Shown: piece by piece, positions 42,718 to 52,628 of the stretch
How the letters are laid out: every line of letters begins with the position of its first letter
Position numbering within the stretch: the stretch's first letter is position 1
Assembly: GCF_015350805.1 (NCBI RefSeq)
Contig: NZ_JADKSG010000002.1
Location: 930,001 to 994,000, forward strand
Length of the DNA stretch: 64,000 nt
Source: Herbiconiux sp. VKM Ac-1786
GTDB taxonomy: Bacteria > Actinomycetota > Actinomycetes > Actinomycetales > Microbacteriaceae
Direction of reading: 5' to 3'
Translations under genes and position numbers: made by a program
Notes under the pieces: model-generated
The model's input: the letters and a program-made list of their open reading frames with translations, nothing else
What the model was told of the DNA's origin: nothing
Database searches by the model: none

Positions 42718-43284
42718 CTAGACGAGCGTCGGCTGCCAGGCGACGGATGCGCGGGTGCGCAGCACCGCCGGCCCCACCCTCAGCGTCCCGCTCGACAGCG
42801 GCTCGACCCGCACCCCACCCCGGCCGCGCAGCGCCTTGTGCGCCCCCTCGGCCAGCACCACGTTCATCCACCCGCACGGGCTCGCCGGACGGTGCCCCTG
42901 GAAGAGCACCTCCCCCTCCCCCGAGTCGAGCCCGAACTCCTGGCCGCGGAGCGCGTCGACGTCGACCCCGCGCAGGAGGATGTTGCGCCGAGGTGCCGCC
43001 AGCGGGAACGCCGACGCGACCCCGAGCGCCTGCTGCACCCACTCGAGCGACTCGACCGCCATCACGGTCACGGCCGCCGTGCGATGCGCGGGGCTCCGGT
43101 CGAAGAACCGGTCCCCCACGATGCCGAGCCCGGCCCGCACCTCGATCGCCTCCCGGCTCTCGTCGACCCCGCCCGGCGGCGGCAGCGGCCCGTCGGCGGG
43201 CCGTCCCTCGTACCGGTGCAGGGGCGACGCCAGCAGGTGCACGATCTCGACGTCGTACGCGGTGAAGGGCTCGGCCGCGGTCAC
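42718..43284 (-). CDS. MOSC domain protein
   Basis: A 188-residue MOSC-type protein, a fold used by molybdenum-cofactor sulfurases and by sulfur-transfer enzymes that act on hydroxylated substrates. AGLGIVGDRFFDRSPAHRTA and the cysteine in SPCGWMNVVLAEGAHKALRG match the family; the N-terminal extension VEIVHLLASPLHRYEGRP is usual for actinobacterial members. The GTG at 43284 overlaps the stop of the acetolactate decarboxylase gene, so the two are co-translated, although no common pathway is obvious. Confidence 0.75.
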   Translation of the reverse strand: MTAAEPFTAYDVEIVHLLASPLHRYEGRPADGPLPPPGGVDESREAIEVRAGLGIVGDRFFDRSPAHRTAAVTVMAVESLEWVQQALGVASAFPLAAPRRNILLRGVDVDALRGQEFGLDSGEGEVLFQGHRPASPCGWMNVVLAEGAHKALRGRGGVRVEPLSSGTLRVGPAVLRTRASVAWQPTLV

Positions 43285-44018
43285 CGCTGGTGGTCGCTCT
43301 CGGCGTGGCGGATCGCCGCATCCACCTCGGCACCGAGCTCGAGGTCGGCACCGAGGTACGCCGCCGAGTGCGGCAGACGGATGCTCACGCCGAAGTACGT
43401 CTCGATCCCGAGCTCGCCCGTGGCGCCCTCCAGCCCCAGCACGTGGCCGCCGACGCCGCCCGAGGCGTCGACGAAGTGCAGGTGCGTGCCCGCGACGCTC
43501 ACGCCCTGGAAGAAGGACGGGGCGACGAACCCCACGAGCGTGCCCACCGCATCCGTCACCGTGACCTCACGCTGGTCGTGCACGGCCTCGGCCAGCGGGA
43601 GGTACGGCTTCGTCTGCCGCCGGGCCTCACGGAGCGCGAGAGAACCGAAGCGGCCCTCGAAGCGCACGGCGTGGAAGACGTTCTCGCTGACGGTGCGGGC
43701 GCGCACCTCCTCGATCAGCGCAGACAGGTCGGCGACCTCCTCCAACGGCTCCGACGAGTCGGCCTGGAACGGCACCACCTCGGCGAACGCGAGCGTCTCG
43801 GTGGGCGGCAGCACCGTGACCGTGCCGTCGCCGTGGAAGAGACGGAAGACGCCGTCGAGCACCACCAGCTCGCCGTCCATGTGGTCGCCGCAGCCGAGAC
43901 CGAAGTCGCCTCCCCTGGCCACCTCGGCGACGGTGAACTCCCCGTCGAACAGGCCGGCGACGAGCGCGTCGACGACGGAGTACTGCTGCACGGCCTTCTC
44001 GGCCCGGAATCGGCGCAT
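43281..44018 (-). CDS. alsD: Alpha-acetolactate decarboxylase
   Basis: A 245-residue zinc enzyme that decarboxylates acetolactate to acetoin, diverting pyruvate to the butanediol pathway. QQYSVVDALVAGLFDGEFTV, GDFGLGCGDHMDGELVVLDG and the metal ligands in VAGTHLHFVDASGGVGGHVL fit the family. ATG 44018 was chosen as the first with a normal N-terminus; an ATG at 44027 would add three residues. No acetolactate synthase or acetoin reductase is nearby, so it may act on substrate leaking from valine synthesis. Confidence 0.85.
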   Translation of the reverse strand: MRRFRAEKAVQQYSVVDALVAGLFDGEFTVAEVARGGDFGLGCGDHMDGELVVLDGVFRLFHGDGTVTVLPPTETLAFAEVVPFQADSSEPLEEVADLSALIEEVRARTVSENVFHAVRFEGRFGSLALREARRQTKPYLPLAEAVHDQREVTVTDAVGTLVGFVAPSFFQGVSVAGTHLHFVDASGGVGGHVLGLEGATGELGIETYFGVSIRLPHSAAYLGADLELGAEVDAAIRHAESDHQR

Positions 44019-44066
44019 GAGGGGCATTCTCGCGCACATCTCAGCAGAACGCACCAGAGTAGGAGC

Positions 44067-44900
44067 ATGCCCACACGTCTCGAGCGCAACATCGACCTCC
44101 TGCTGAGCGTTCACCGTCCGGCCGTGCTCGCGCACCTGCGCAGCATCCGCCGCCTGCACCCGAACGCCACGCCCGAGCAGCTGCTCGCGATCCTCGAGCG
44201 CCGCTACGTGGCCGCGGTGACGAGCGGCGGGGCGGCCGTCGGGGCGAGCGCGATGTTCCCCTTCGTGGGCACCGGGGTCTCGCTCGGCCTGTCGGCGGTC
44301 GAGACCGCGGGCTTCCTCGAGACCACGGCCCTGTTCGCCCAGTCGGTCACCGAGGTGCACGGCATCGCCGTCGACGACCCCGATCGTGCGCGGGCGCTCG
44401 TGATGACCCTGATCATGGGCAAGGCCGGGAGCGACCTGCTCAAGCAGATCGCGGGGCAGGCGACGGGTGGGCTCGGCCGCAACGCCTACTGGGGTCAGGT
44501 CGTCACCTCGAGCCTGCCGCAGTTCGTGGTGGGGCCGGTGGCCGATCAGGTGAAGAAGGTGTTCCTGCGGCGCTTCGCCATCGGGCAGGGCACGAACGCC
44601 GTCGGCCGCGCCATCCCGTTCGGGGTCGGCGCCGCGATCGGCGGGGTCGGCAACCTGATGCTCGGCCGCACGGTCATCCAGTCGGCGCGATCGGCGTTCG
44701 GGGCTCCGCCGATCACCTTCCCCGAGGCCCTCGCCATCACGATCAAGGCGCCGAAAGCCGCGAAGCCGGTCGAGGAGACCGCGCCGAGGAAGGGCGTGAA
44801 GCGCATCCTCCCCCGCCGCCGGCAGGCCGCCATCGAGGCCCCCGGGCCGCGGGGAGCCGGGCCGGAGAACGAAACCGGCGTGCCCGACATCCGCATCTAG
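44067..44900 (+). CDS. Membrane protein of unknown function
   Basis: A 277-residue protein with a soluble N-terminus (LERNIDLLLSVHRPAVLAHL), two hydrophobic Gly/Ala-rich regions (AVTSGGAAVGASAMFPFVGT; then around AIPFGVGAAIGGVGNLMLGR) and a basic, Pro-rich tail. EcsC-like proteins share such glycine-rich amphipathic helices, but I cannot assign it firmly. AGGAG lies 3 bases before ATG 44067, rather close. It is divergent from the acetolactate decarboxylase gene. Confidence 0.5.
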   Translation: MPTRLERNIDLLLSVHRPAVLAHLRSIRRLHPNATPEQLLAILERRYVAAVTSGGAAVGASAMFPFVGTGVSLGLSAVETAGFLETTALFAQSVTEVHGIAVDDPDRARALVMTLIMGKAGSDLLKQIAGQATGGLGRNAYWGQVVTSSLPQFVVGPVADQVKKVFLRRFAIGQGTNAVGRAIPFGVGAAIGGVGNLMLGRTVIQSARSAFGAPPITFPEALAITIKAPKAAKPVEETAPRKGVKRILPRRRQAAIEAPGPRGAGPENETGVPDIRI

Positions 44901-44962
44901 ACTCCTGTGCCCCACCTGGCAGTGGTAGCCTTGACTGCAATCGAGGGTATATAAGCGCAGTC

Positions 44963-44991
44963 AGTGGTTCGTCAGTCGAGTGGTTCGTCAG
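44963..44991 (+). repeat. Two 13-bp direct repeats, 16 bases apart, in the leader of the LAETG gene
   Basis: AGTGGTTCGTCAG occurs at 44963-44975 and 44979-44991, between a candidate promoter (TTGACT at about 44932, TATATAAG at about 44949) and the gene start at 45005. They may be binding sites for a regulator or act in mRNA stability. Confidence 0.6.
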
Positions 44992-45004
44992 CTAGGGGGT
45001 CGTC

Positions 45005-45226
45005 ATGAAGTACCGTGTCGCGGCCGCCGTGCTCGCCACGCTGGCCCTCCTCGGCTTCGGTTCGGCCGCCGCGTTCGCCGGCGATGACCACGAGGCCCGG
45101 CCCGTGCTCGCCGAGACCGGCTACGACTTCACGCCGATGCTCGTCACCGCGGCCGTCTTCCTCTTGATCGCGGGGGTCGCGGTCATCGTGGCGAAGTACT
45201 TCGTCGCCCGCACCGGCGCGCGCTAG
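45005..45226 (+). CDS. Mini cell-wall surface peptide with LAETG sorting signal
   Basis: A 73-residue exported peptide. Residues 1-25 form a signal peptide ending AAAFA; LAETG (35-39) fits the LAxTG sorting motif of class E sortases in actinobacteria; a hydrophobic helix (about 45-63) and a basic end (VARTGAR) complete the sorting signal. If both the signal peptidase and a sortase act, the wall-attached part would be about 13 residues (GDDHEARPVLAET), very short for such a substrate. GGGGGTCGTC precedes the ATG. No sortase gene is in the window. An untagged membrane peptide is the alternative. Confidence 0.6.
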   Translation: MKYRVAAAVLATLALLGFGSAAAFAGDDHEARPVLAETGYDFTPMLVTAAVFLLIAGVAVIVAKYFVARTGAR

Positions 45227-45237
45227 CGCCAACCCGC

Positions 45238-46518
45238 TCAGTCCCGCTCCTCGGCCTCGGCCTCGGTGTCACCCAGCGCGACCGGCTCGTCGCGCGCGTG
45301 CAGCGCCGCATTGCGCTCCCACTCCGCGAGCAGCTGCTCGATCGCCCCGTGGAACCGCGCCGTCGCCGCACCCGGCGTCGTGTCGCCGAAGTAGTGCCGC
45401 ACCCACCGCCCGAGCCGCACGCCGGCGGCCGAGTCGTGCGAGAGCTCGTCGAGCCGCGCCCGCACCTGCGGCGCCTGCTCGACCGTCAGCCACTCGCAGT
45501 CCGAGAGGTAGCCGCCCATGTCGATCTGGGCCTCGGGCGAGACCGGCCGTGTGATCAGCAGCGGCTTGCCGGTGGCGAGCCGGTCGTAGACCATCGCCGA
45601 GACGTCGACGATCGCGATGTCGGCCGCCGCCAGCTGCCAACCGAGCTCGGCACCCGTGTCGTGCACGTGCTGCGCCGACGGGTCGGCCCGGTTCGCCGCG
45701 GCGATCAGCTGCACGATCTCACGGTTCGCGGCCGCGTAGGGCGGGTCGAGCACGCCGCTCCGAGGGTGCGGCCGGTAGATCAGCCGGTGCGCGGGCGAGG
45801 CGAGCACGTCGCGCACGAGGGCCACGCCGTGCGAGGCGATCGAGCCGTAGGCCGCCGCCGCGCGGTCGCCCTCCCAGGTCGGCGCGTAGAGCACGACAGT
45901 GCGCTCGTCGGGTGTGAACGGCGTGCGACCCGAGTAGTGGTCGGCCTGGGGCCGCCCGATCGGGAGGGCCCGCTTGTCGAAGTCGAAGTCCCAGAGCACC
46001 CGCTGCAGTCGCGCGATGGCAGCGTCGCCGGCCACGAGGCTGTAGTCGTAGGCCTTGAACTGGTTGGTGGTCATGTACATCTTGTCGCTCTCACCGTGAT
46101 TGATGAACACGTGCCAGCGGCGGCCGTAGCGCATCATCTGGAAGTTGCGAGCGTTCTGGTTGACGTACAGCACGATCTTGAGCTCGTGCTCGCCGAGGAA
46201 GTCCTCGAGGTCGCGCACCGTGCGCACGTAGGCGACCGGCACCGGCGACTCCTCGAGCAGCGCACTCGTGCCCGCCGGGTTGCGGCTGAGGATCACGACG
46301 GGGTGGGTCTTGGCGAGCTCGGCCAGCGGCTCGTACCACTGCCGCAGCTGGTAGAGGTTCACCGGGCCGTCGGCGAAGTAGACGCCGATCTCGAACCGCC
46401 GGGTGGGCAGCGGGGCCCGCGACGCGAGCTGTCCGGCGAGCCGGCGGCGCACCGAGCGTGCTTTCACGAGGTCGCGGACGACGTTCCATCCGAGCTTCGC
46501 ATCGTTCAGCAGTCCCAC
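45238..46518 (-). CDS. CDP-glycerol glycerophosphotransferase-like (TagB/TagF) protein
   Basis: A 426-residue peripheral membrane enzyme of the CDP-glycerol glycerophosphotransferase family, which polymerises or primes teichoic-type wall polymers. VVLYAPTWEGDRAAAAYGS, LIYRPHPRSGVLDPPYAAAN and ADIAIVDVSAMVYDRLATGK with PLLITRP form the nucleotide-binding half; VFINHGESDKMYMTTNQFKA is also characteristic. The GTG start at 46518 follows TAGCCT by 7 bases. It is the last gene of the glycan cluster, 125 bases after the GT2 gene, and may form its own unit. Confidence 0.8.
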   Translation of the reverse strand: MGLLNDAKLGWNVVRDLVKARSVRRRLAGQLASRAPLPTRRFEIGVYFADGPVNLYQLRQWYEPLAELAKTHPVVILSRNPAGTSALLEESPVPVAYVRTVRDLEDFLGEHELKIVLYVNQNARNFQMMRYGRRWHVFINHGESDKMYMTTNQFKAYDYSLVAGDAAIARLQRVLWDFDFDKRALPIGRPQADHYSGRTPFTPDERTVVLYAPTWEGDRAAAAYGSIASHGVALVRDVLASPAHRLIYRPHPRSGVLDPPYAAANREIVQLIAAANRADPSAQHVHDTGAELGWQLAAADIAIVDVSAMVYDRLATGKPLLITRPVSPEAQIDMGGYLSDCEWLTVEQAPQVRARLDELSHDSAAGVRLGRWVRHYFGDTTPGAATARFHGAIEQLLAEWERNAALHARDEPVALGDTEAEAEERD

Positions 46519-46643
46519 CCGTCAAGGCTAACGACGGCCTCCGGGGCCACCCCCCGAATCGGGGCCTTCCGGGGTGTTCTTTAGGCAATCGTGACCTTCA
46601 TCACGTGTCGAGCGAGCGGATGCACGCACCGCCCGAGAGGCAC

Positions 46644-47498
46644 TCAGACGATCGGCGGCCGACCGGCCCGCGCCATCCGCAGCACGGTGCGCCACGACAT
46701 CGGCCGCCGCTCCCCCGCGTCGCTCCGCCAGCCCTCCGACCAGCCGCCGAACCAGGCCTTCAGCGCCGCCGGACGCCGCGCCCAGCGCAGCACCTGGATG
46801 CCCGTCCAGCTGCCCACGTACAGCGGCACCAGCACGGCCGGCAGGTTGCGCTTCGCGAGCCACACCCGGTTCCGCGCGTTCAGCCGGTAGTAGTACGAAT
46901 GCCGCGTCGGCTCGATGGCCGGGTGGTTCGCGACCAGCCCGCCCTCGTACCAGGTGCGGAGCCCCTGGTCCCAGACCCGCCAGGCGAGCTCGATGCCCTC
47001 GTGGGCGTAGATGAACGGCGCCGCCCAGCCGCCCGTGCGGTCGAAGACGGCCCGCGGCAGCAGTGTCGCACCCTCCCAGACCGAGAACACGGGGCCCGAC
47101 TCCTCGGGCGATCCCTTGCGGATGCGCGGCACCCACCGCCGCGGGTTCTCGCGCCCCTCGGGGTCGACCACCCGGGGCTGCAGCAGCCCGATCGACGGGT
47201 CGGCGCGCAGGAGCGCGATCGCGTCCGCGAGGAACGTGGCCGAGGGCAGCGAGGCGTCGTCGTCGAGGAAGAAGATGTACTCGCCCGTGACGACGGCCGC
47301 CCCGGCGTTGCGGCCGGCCGGGATGCCGACGTTCTCGGGCAGGGCGAGGGTTCGCAGCGCATCCGGAAGCCCCGTGGGCACCCAGCCGTTGCCGACGCAG
47401 ACGATGTCGAGGTCGACGCCCTGCTGGGCGAGCAGCGACTCGGCGCCGCGGAGGAGGTCGGCCGGACGCGTGCCCTGGGTGAGCAGCACGACGCCCAC
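46644..47498 (-). CDS. Glycosyltransferase family 2 (rhamnosyl/galactofuranosyl type)
   Basis: A GT2 enzyme of about 284 residues: the start GVVLLTQGTRPADLLRGAES, donor motif FFLDDDASLPSATFLADAIA, the acceptor-side IYAHEGIELAWRVWDQGLRT and SYYYRLNARNRVWLAKRNLP near a short membrane-facing end. GTG 47498 is the first in-frame start; a CTG at 47519 overlaps the stop of the phosphatidyltransferase gene in the same 4-base way seen elsewhere in this operon and may be the true start. It belongs to a three-gene unit with the CDP-alcohol enzyme and the upstream GT2. Confidence 0.75.
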   Translation of the reverse strand: MGVVLLTQGTRPADLLRGAESLLAQQGVDLDIVCVGNGWVPTGLPDALRTLALPENVGIPAGRNAGAAVVTGEYIFFLDDDASLPSATFLADAIALLRADPSIGLLQPRVVDPEGRENPRRWVPRIRKGSPEESGPVFSVWEGATLLPRAVFDRTGGWAAPFIYAHEGIELAWRVWDQGLRTWYEGGLVANHPAIEPTRHSYYYRLNARNRVWLAKRNLPAVLVPLYVGSWTGIQVLRWARRPAALKAWFGGWSEGWRSDAGERRPMSWRTVLRMARAGRPPIV

Positions 47499-47515
47499 GG
47501 TGGGGAGCCCGGTGC

Positions 47516-48328
47516 TCAGGAGCGCACCCGCTTGGAGGCCATGATCGCCACGAAGTGCCCCACCAGCGCGAGCAGCGACAGCGGCACCAGGGCGACGAGC
47601 AGGATGCGATCGGCGAGCACCCCGCCGATGAACAGCCCCACGACGGCGAACGCGAAGATCAGCATCGTCAGCTCGACCGAGTGGTAGAGGCGGTGGAACG
47701 GCACGAAGCGGGCGGCGCGGCGCAGGCGGGCGACGAGGGCCTGGGAGGGCTCGGACTCGCCCTTCTTGTCGGCCAGCTTGTCGAGCCCGGCGTTCGCGCG
47801 GGCGACGTGCACCATGTCGTTCAGCGCCTTGTTCAGCACGATGACGAGGGCCAGCAGGAGGCCGAGGGTCGTCCAGAGGAAGTCCTCGGGAGCCTCGAAC
47901 GGGTAGCCGGCGGCCCGGATGCCGAGAGCGATCGGGATGAGCGACTCGGTCGTGTAGTGCCCGACCTTGTCGAGGAAAACGCCCGCGGGCGAGGACGTGC
48001 GGCGCCAGCGCGCGACCTCGCCGTCGCAGCAGTCGACGAGCATCTGCAGCTGCCCCAGCACCAGGGCGAGGGCTGCTCCGCCGATGCCCGGCACGAGCAG
48101 CGCGGCCGCCGTGGCCCAGCCGGTGAGGATCATCAGGCCGGTGACGCCGTTGGCCGAGATGGAGGTCTTCAGCAGCATCCACGTGACGTAGGGCGAGAGG
48201 CGGCGCAGGTACAGCGACGCCGTCCAGTGCTCGGCGTTGCGGCGGCCGCGCACCTCGGGGGGCTGCGCGACGGCCTTGAGCTCGGCGATCGAGGTCGGCC
48301 GGGCGGAGGGGGCGTGGGGCACGGTCAC
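47516..48328 (-). CDS. CDP-alcohol phosphatidyltransferase family protein
   Basis: A 270-residue integral membrane enzyme of the CDP-alcohol phosphatidyltransferase type, with about six helices. The catalytic motif begins DCCDGEVARWRR and continues SSPAGVFLDKVGH: the usual pattern D-x2-D-G-x2-A-R-x8-G-x3-D-x3-D is kept except that the last aspartate is a histidine. That change may be specific to the subfamily or may alter the reaction. The GTG start at 48328 overlaps the preceding stop. In a glycan cluster it probably makes a lipid- or polyol-phosphate intermediate. Confidence 0.75.
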   Translation of the reverse strand: MTVPHAPSARPTSIAELKAVAQPPEVRGRRNAEHWTASLYLRRLSPYVTWMLLKTSISANGVTGLMILTGWATAAALLVPGIGGAALALVLGQLQMLVDCCDGEVARWRRTSSPAGVFLDKVGHYTTESLIPIALGIRAAGYPFEAPEDFLWTTLGLLLALVIVLNKALNDMVHVARANAGLDKLADKKGESEPSQALVARLRRAARFVPFHRLYHSVELTMLIFAFAVVGLFIGGVLADRILLVALVPLSLLALVGHFVAIMASKRVRS

Positions 48329-49437
48329 CTTCCCGTGTGCGCGGTGATGTTCTTCGTGAGCTTCAGGAATCCGAGGATGAAACCGAGGCCCCAGCTGAAA
48401 TGGATGCAGGGCAAGACTACGAGAAACCAGGCTCCCGCGCGTGCGCCCTGGCTGCGCGCGGCGCCGAGGGCCGCGACCGCGACGAAGACGAGGTAGACCA
48501 GCGGCACGACGAAGCCTGCCGTCAGCACGGCGCCGACGGTGCGGGCCGTGTCGGTGCCGGCATCGCTCGCCGGCTCGCCTCCCGCGACCGCGAGCGTGAC
48601 GAGCCCCGCGATGCCGAGCAGCAGGCCGAGCAGCGCGGCGGTGACCATCACCGGAGGCACGAAGTACTTCAGCGCGTTGGCCGTGAAGAAGCGGCGGGCG
48701 AGCTCGCCCCGCCAGAGCCCGGTCGAGAAGAACTGCCGCGCGAGACGCTCGAGCGAGGGCCGGGGCCGGTAGATCACCACGAGCCGGGGCGTGAACCAGA
48801 CCGTGCCGCCCCCCTCGCGGAGGCGCCGGTTGAGCTCCCAGTCCTGGCCGCGTCGGATGTCCTCGTTGAACAGGCCGACCTTCGCCAGCCACTCGCGCTG
48901 GAACACCCCGAGGTAGACCGTCTCGGCCGGCCCTTCGACGCCGCCGACGTGGTGCGCCCCGCCGCCGAGCCCGGCCTTGGAGCCGTAGGCGTGGGCGACG
49001 GCCCGTTCGAACGCTGTCGTGCCCTCGGCCTTCATGATGCCGCCGACGTTCGCCGCGTCGGTGCGCAGCAGCGCCTCGACCGCGACCCGGGTGTAGTCGC
49101 GCGGCAGCAGCGAGTGGGCGTCGACCCGCACGACCACGGGGTAGCGCGAGGCGCCGATGGCGACGTTCAGCCCGCTGGGGGTCGACCCCGTGGGGTTCTC
49201 GATCACCCGGATGCGCGGGTCGACCGCCGACAGCCGCTCCACCAGCTCGGTGGTGCCGTCGATCGAGGGGCCGAGGGCGACGATGACGTCGAAGGGGCCG
49301 GCGTAGTCCTGGTCGAGCAGGCTCGCGATCGCGGCCTCGACGTGGGTGACCTCGTTCAGCACGGGCATCACGTAGGAGACGCCCGGCAGGCCGGGGTCGG
49401 CATGCTCGGGCGCCGCGGGGCCTGAGGGGTCGGTCAT
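48325..49437 (-). CDS. Glycosyltransferase family 2 with C-terminal membrane helices
   Basis: A 370-residue GT2 enzyme like those of exopolysaccharide clusters: VSYVMPVLNEVTHVEAAIAS, the donor motif VVRVDAHSLLPRDYTRVAVE, YLGVFQREWLAKVGLFNEDI and the acceptor motif RRGQDWELNRRLREGGGTVW, then three or four membrane helices in the last 130 residues. ATG 49437 begins the conserved part; an upstream in-frame start is preceded by no ribosome site. It is the first gene of the cluster and overlaps the next by 4 bases. Confidence 0.8.
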   Translation of the reverse strand: MTDPSGPAAPEHADPGLPGVSYVMPVLNEVTHVEAAIASLLDQDYAGPFDVIVALGPSIDGTTELVERLSAVDPRIRVIENPTGSTPSGLNVAIGASRYPVVVRVDAHSLLPRDYTRVAVEALLRTDAANVGGIMKAEGTTAFERAVAHAYGSKAGLGGGAHHVGGVEGPAETVYLGVFQREWLAKVGLFNEDIRRGQDWELNRRLREGGGTVWFTPRLVVIYRPRPSLERLARQFFSTGLWRGELARRFFTANALKYFVPPVMVTAALLGLLLGIAGLVTLAVAGGEPASDAGTDTARTVGAVLTAGFVVPLVYLVFVAVAALGAARSQGARAGAWFLVVLPCIHFSWGLGFILGFLKLTKNITAHTGR

Positions 49438-49562
49438 CGCATCCGCTCGTCGATCGTGGTGCAGGTCGCGCCGCCCACGACGACGGAAGGCCCGCCGCCG
49501 CTTCACAGCGACGACGAGCCTATCAGCCGGGTGTTCGGCAGCTGGGAGGAGGGGCGGATGCC

Positions 49563-51230
<1,668 letters not shown>

Positions 51231-51405
51231 GTGGTGCTCCTTCCAAGCACTCGCTAGCATCCTCACCCAAACTGGGCGTTCTCTATGACCAGGCTGTGCG
51301 CAGACTGCCGTGTGCTTATGACGACCCTAGGAAGGCCGTCCGGCCGATGATCGAGCATCCCCCTCGCAGCCCGGAACGGCACCCCCGTGGCGGTAGGTTC
51401 TAAGG

Positions 51406-52599
51406 ATGACCCTCACCGGATCCTGGCAGCGCACCGCCCGAGGCGCCGGACTCCTGGCCCCCGACGGCCGGATCGCCTCGACCATCTTCGCCGAGATGAG
51501 CGCCCTCGCCGCCTCGACCGGCGCGATCAACCTCGGCCAGGGCTTCCCCGACCAGGACGGACCGGCCGAGGTGCTCGAGGCCGCCCGCCGCGCCATCGCC
51601 GACGGCGTGAACCAGTACCCGCCGGGCCCCGGACTGCCGGTGCTGCGCGAGGCCGTCGCCGCCCACCAGGAGCGCTTCTACGCGATGACCGTCGACCCGG
51701 CCGAGGTGCTCGTCACCGCGGGGGCGACCGAGGCGCTGGCCGCGACCATCCTTGCGCTCGTCGACGACGGCGACGAGGTCGTCACGCTCGAGCCCTTCTA
51801 CGACGCCTACGGCGGCCTGATCGCCCTGGCCCGCGGCCGGCACGTCACGGTGCCGCTGCGCGGCCACGACTTCCTGCCCGACCACGACGAGCTGCGGGCG
51901 GCGGTCACCGACCGCACGAAGGTCATCCTCGTCAACAACCCGCACAACCCCACCGGCACCGTGCTGCCCCGCGAGACGCTCGAGCTGATCGTCGAGCTGG
52001 CCCACGAGCACGACGCGATCATCGTCACCGACGAGGTCTACGAGCACCTCGTCTTCGACGCTCCGCACATCCCCGTGGCGTCGCTGCCGGGCGCCCGCGA
52101 GCGCACCGTCACCATCTCCTCGGCCGGCAAGACCTTCAGCGTCACCGGCTGGAAGATCGGCTGGATCGTCGCCCCGCGCGAGATCGTCACGGCGATCCTC
52201 GCGGTGAAGCAGTTCCTGACCTTCGTGAACGGCGCGCCGTTCCAGCCGGCGGTCGCCGTGGGCCTCGGCCTGCCCGACTCCTTCTTCACCGGCATCGCCT
52301 CGACCCTGAGGGCCAAGCGCGACCTGCTCTCGCAGGGGCTCGTGAAGGCGGGCTTCGACGTCTCGTCGCCCCGCGGCACCTACTTCGTCGTCGCCGACGC
52401 CGCGCCGCTCGGCTACGCCGACGCGCGGGTGCTCTGCCGTGAGCTGCCGTCGCTCGCCGGTGTGGTCGGCGTGCCGATCAGCGCGTTCTGCCACGACGAC
52501 CTGGCGGGCGAGTACGCCTCGCTCGTGCGCTTCGCGTTCTGCAAGAAGACCGAGGTGCTCGAGCGCGCCGCGGCGCAGCTCGCCCGGCTCGGCCGCTAG
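51406..52599 (+). CDS. PLP-dependent class I/II aminotransferase
   Basis: A 397-residue fold-type I aminotransferase of the kynurenine/methionine aminotransferase or DapC-like group: INLGQGFPDQDGPAEVLEAA, NQYPPGPGLPVLREAVAAHQ, VNNPHNPTGTVLPRETLELI and the PLP lysine in SSAGKTFSVTGWKIGWIVAP. The closing VRFAFCKKTEVLERAAAQL is the usual substrate-carboxylate arginine block. TAGGTT lies 7 bases before ATG 51406, a leaderless arrangement. The carbon-nitrogen hydrolase gene next door (omega-amidase-like) makes a glutamine-type transamination pair plausible. Confidence 0.85.
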   Translation: MTLTGSWQRTARGAGLLAPDGRIASTIFAEMSALAASTGAINLGQGFPDQDGPAEVLEAARRAIADGVNQYPPGPGLPVLREAVAAHQERFYAMTVDPAEVLVTAGATEALAATILALVDDGDEVVTLEPFYDAYGGLIALARGRHVTVPLRGHDFLPDHDELRAAVTDRTKVILVNNPHNPTGTVLPRETLELIVELAHEHDAIIVTDEVYEHLVFDAPHIPVASLPGARERTVTISSAGKTFSVTGWKIGWIVAPREIVTAILAVKQFLTFVNGAPFQPAVAVGLGLPDSFFTGIASTLRAKRDLLSQGLVKAGFDVSSPRGTYFVVADAAPLGYADARVLCRELPSLAGVVGVPISAFCHDDLAGEYASLVRFAFCKKTEVLERAAAQLARLGR

Positions 52600-52628
52600 G
52601 CAGCCTGGCGGCGGTGCCGCTGGTGGGG

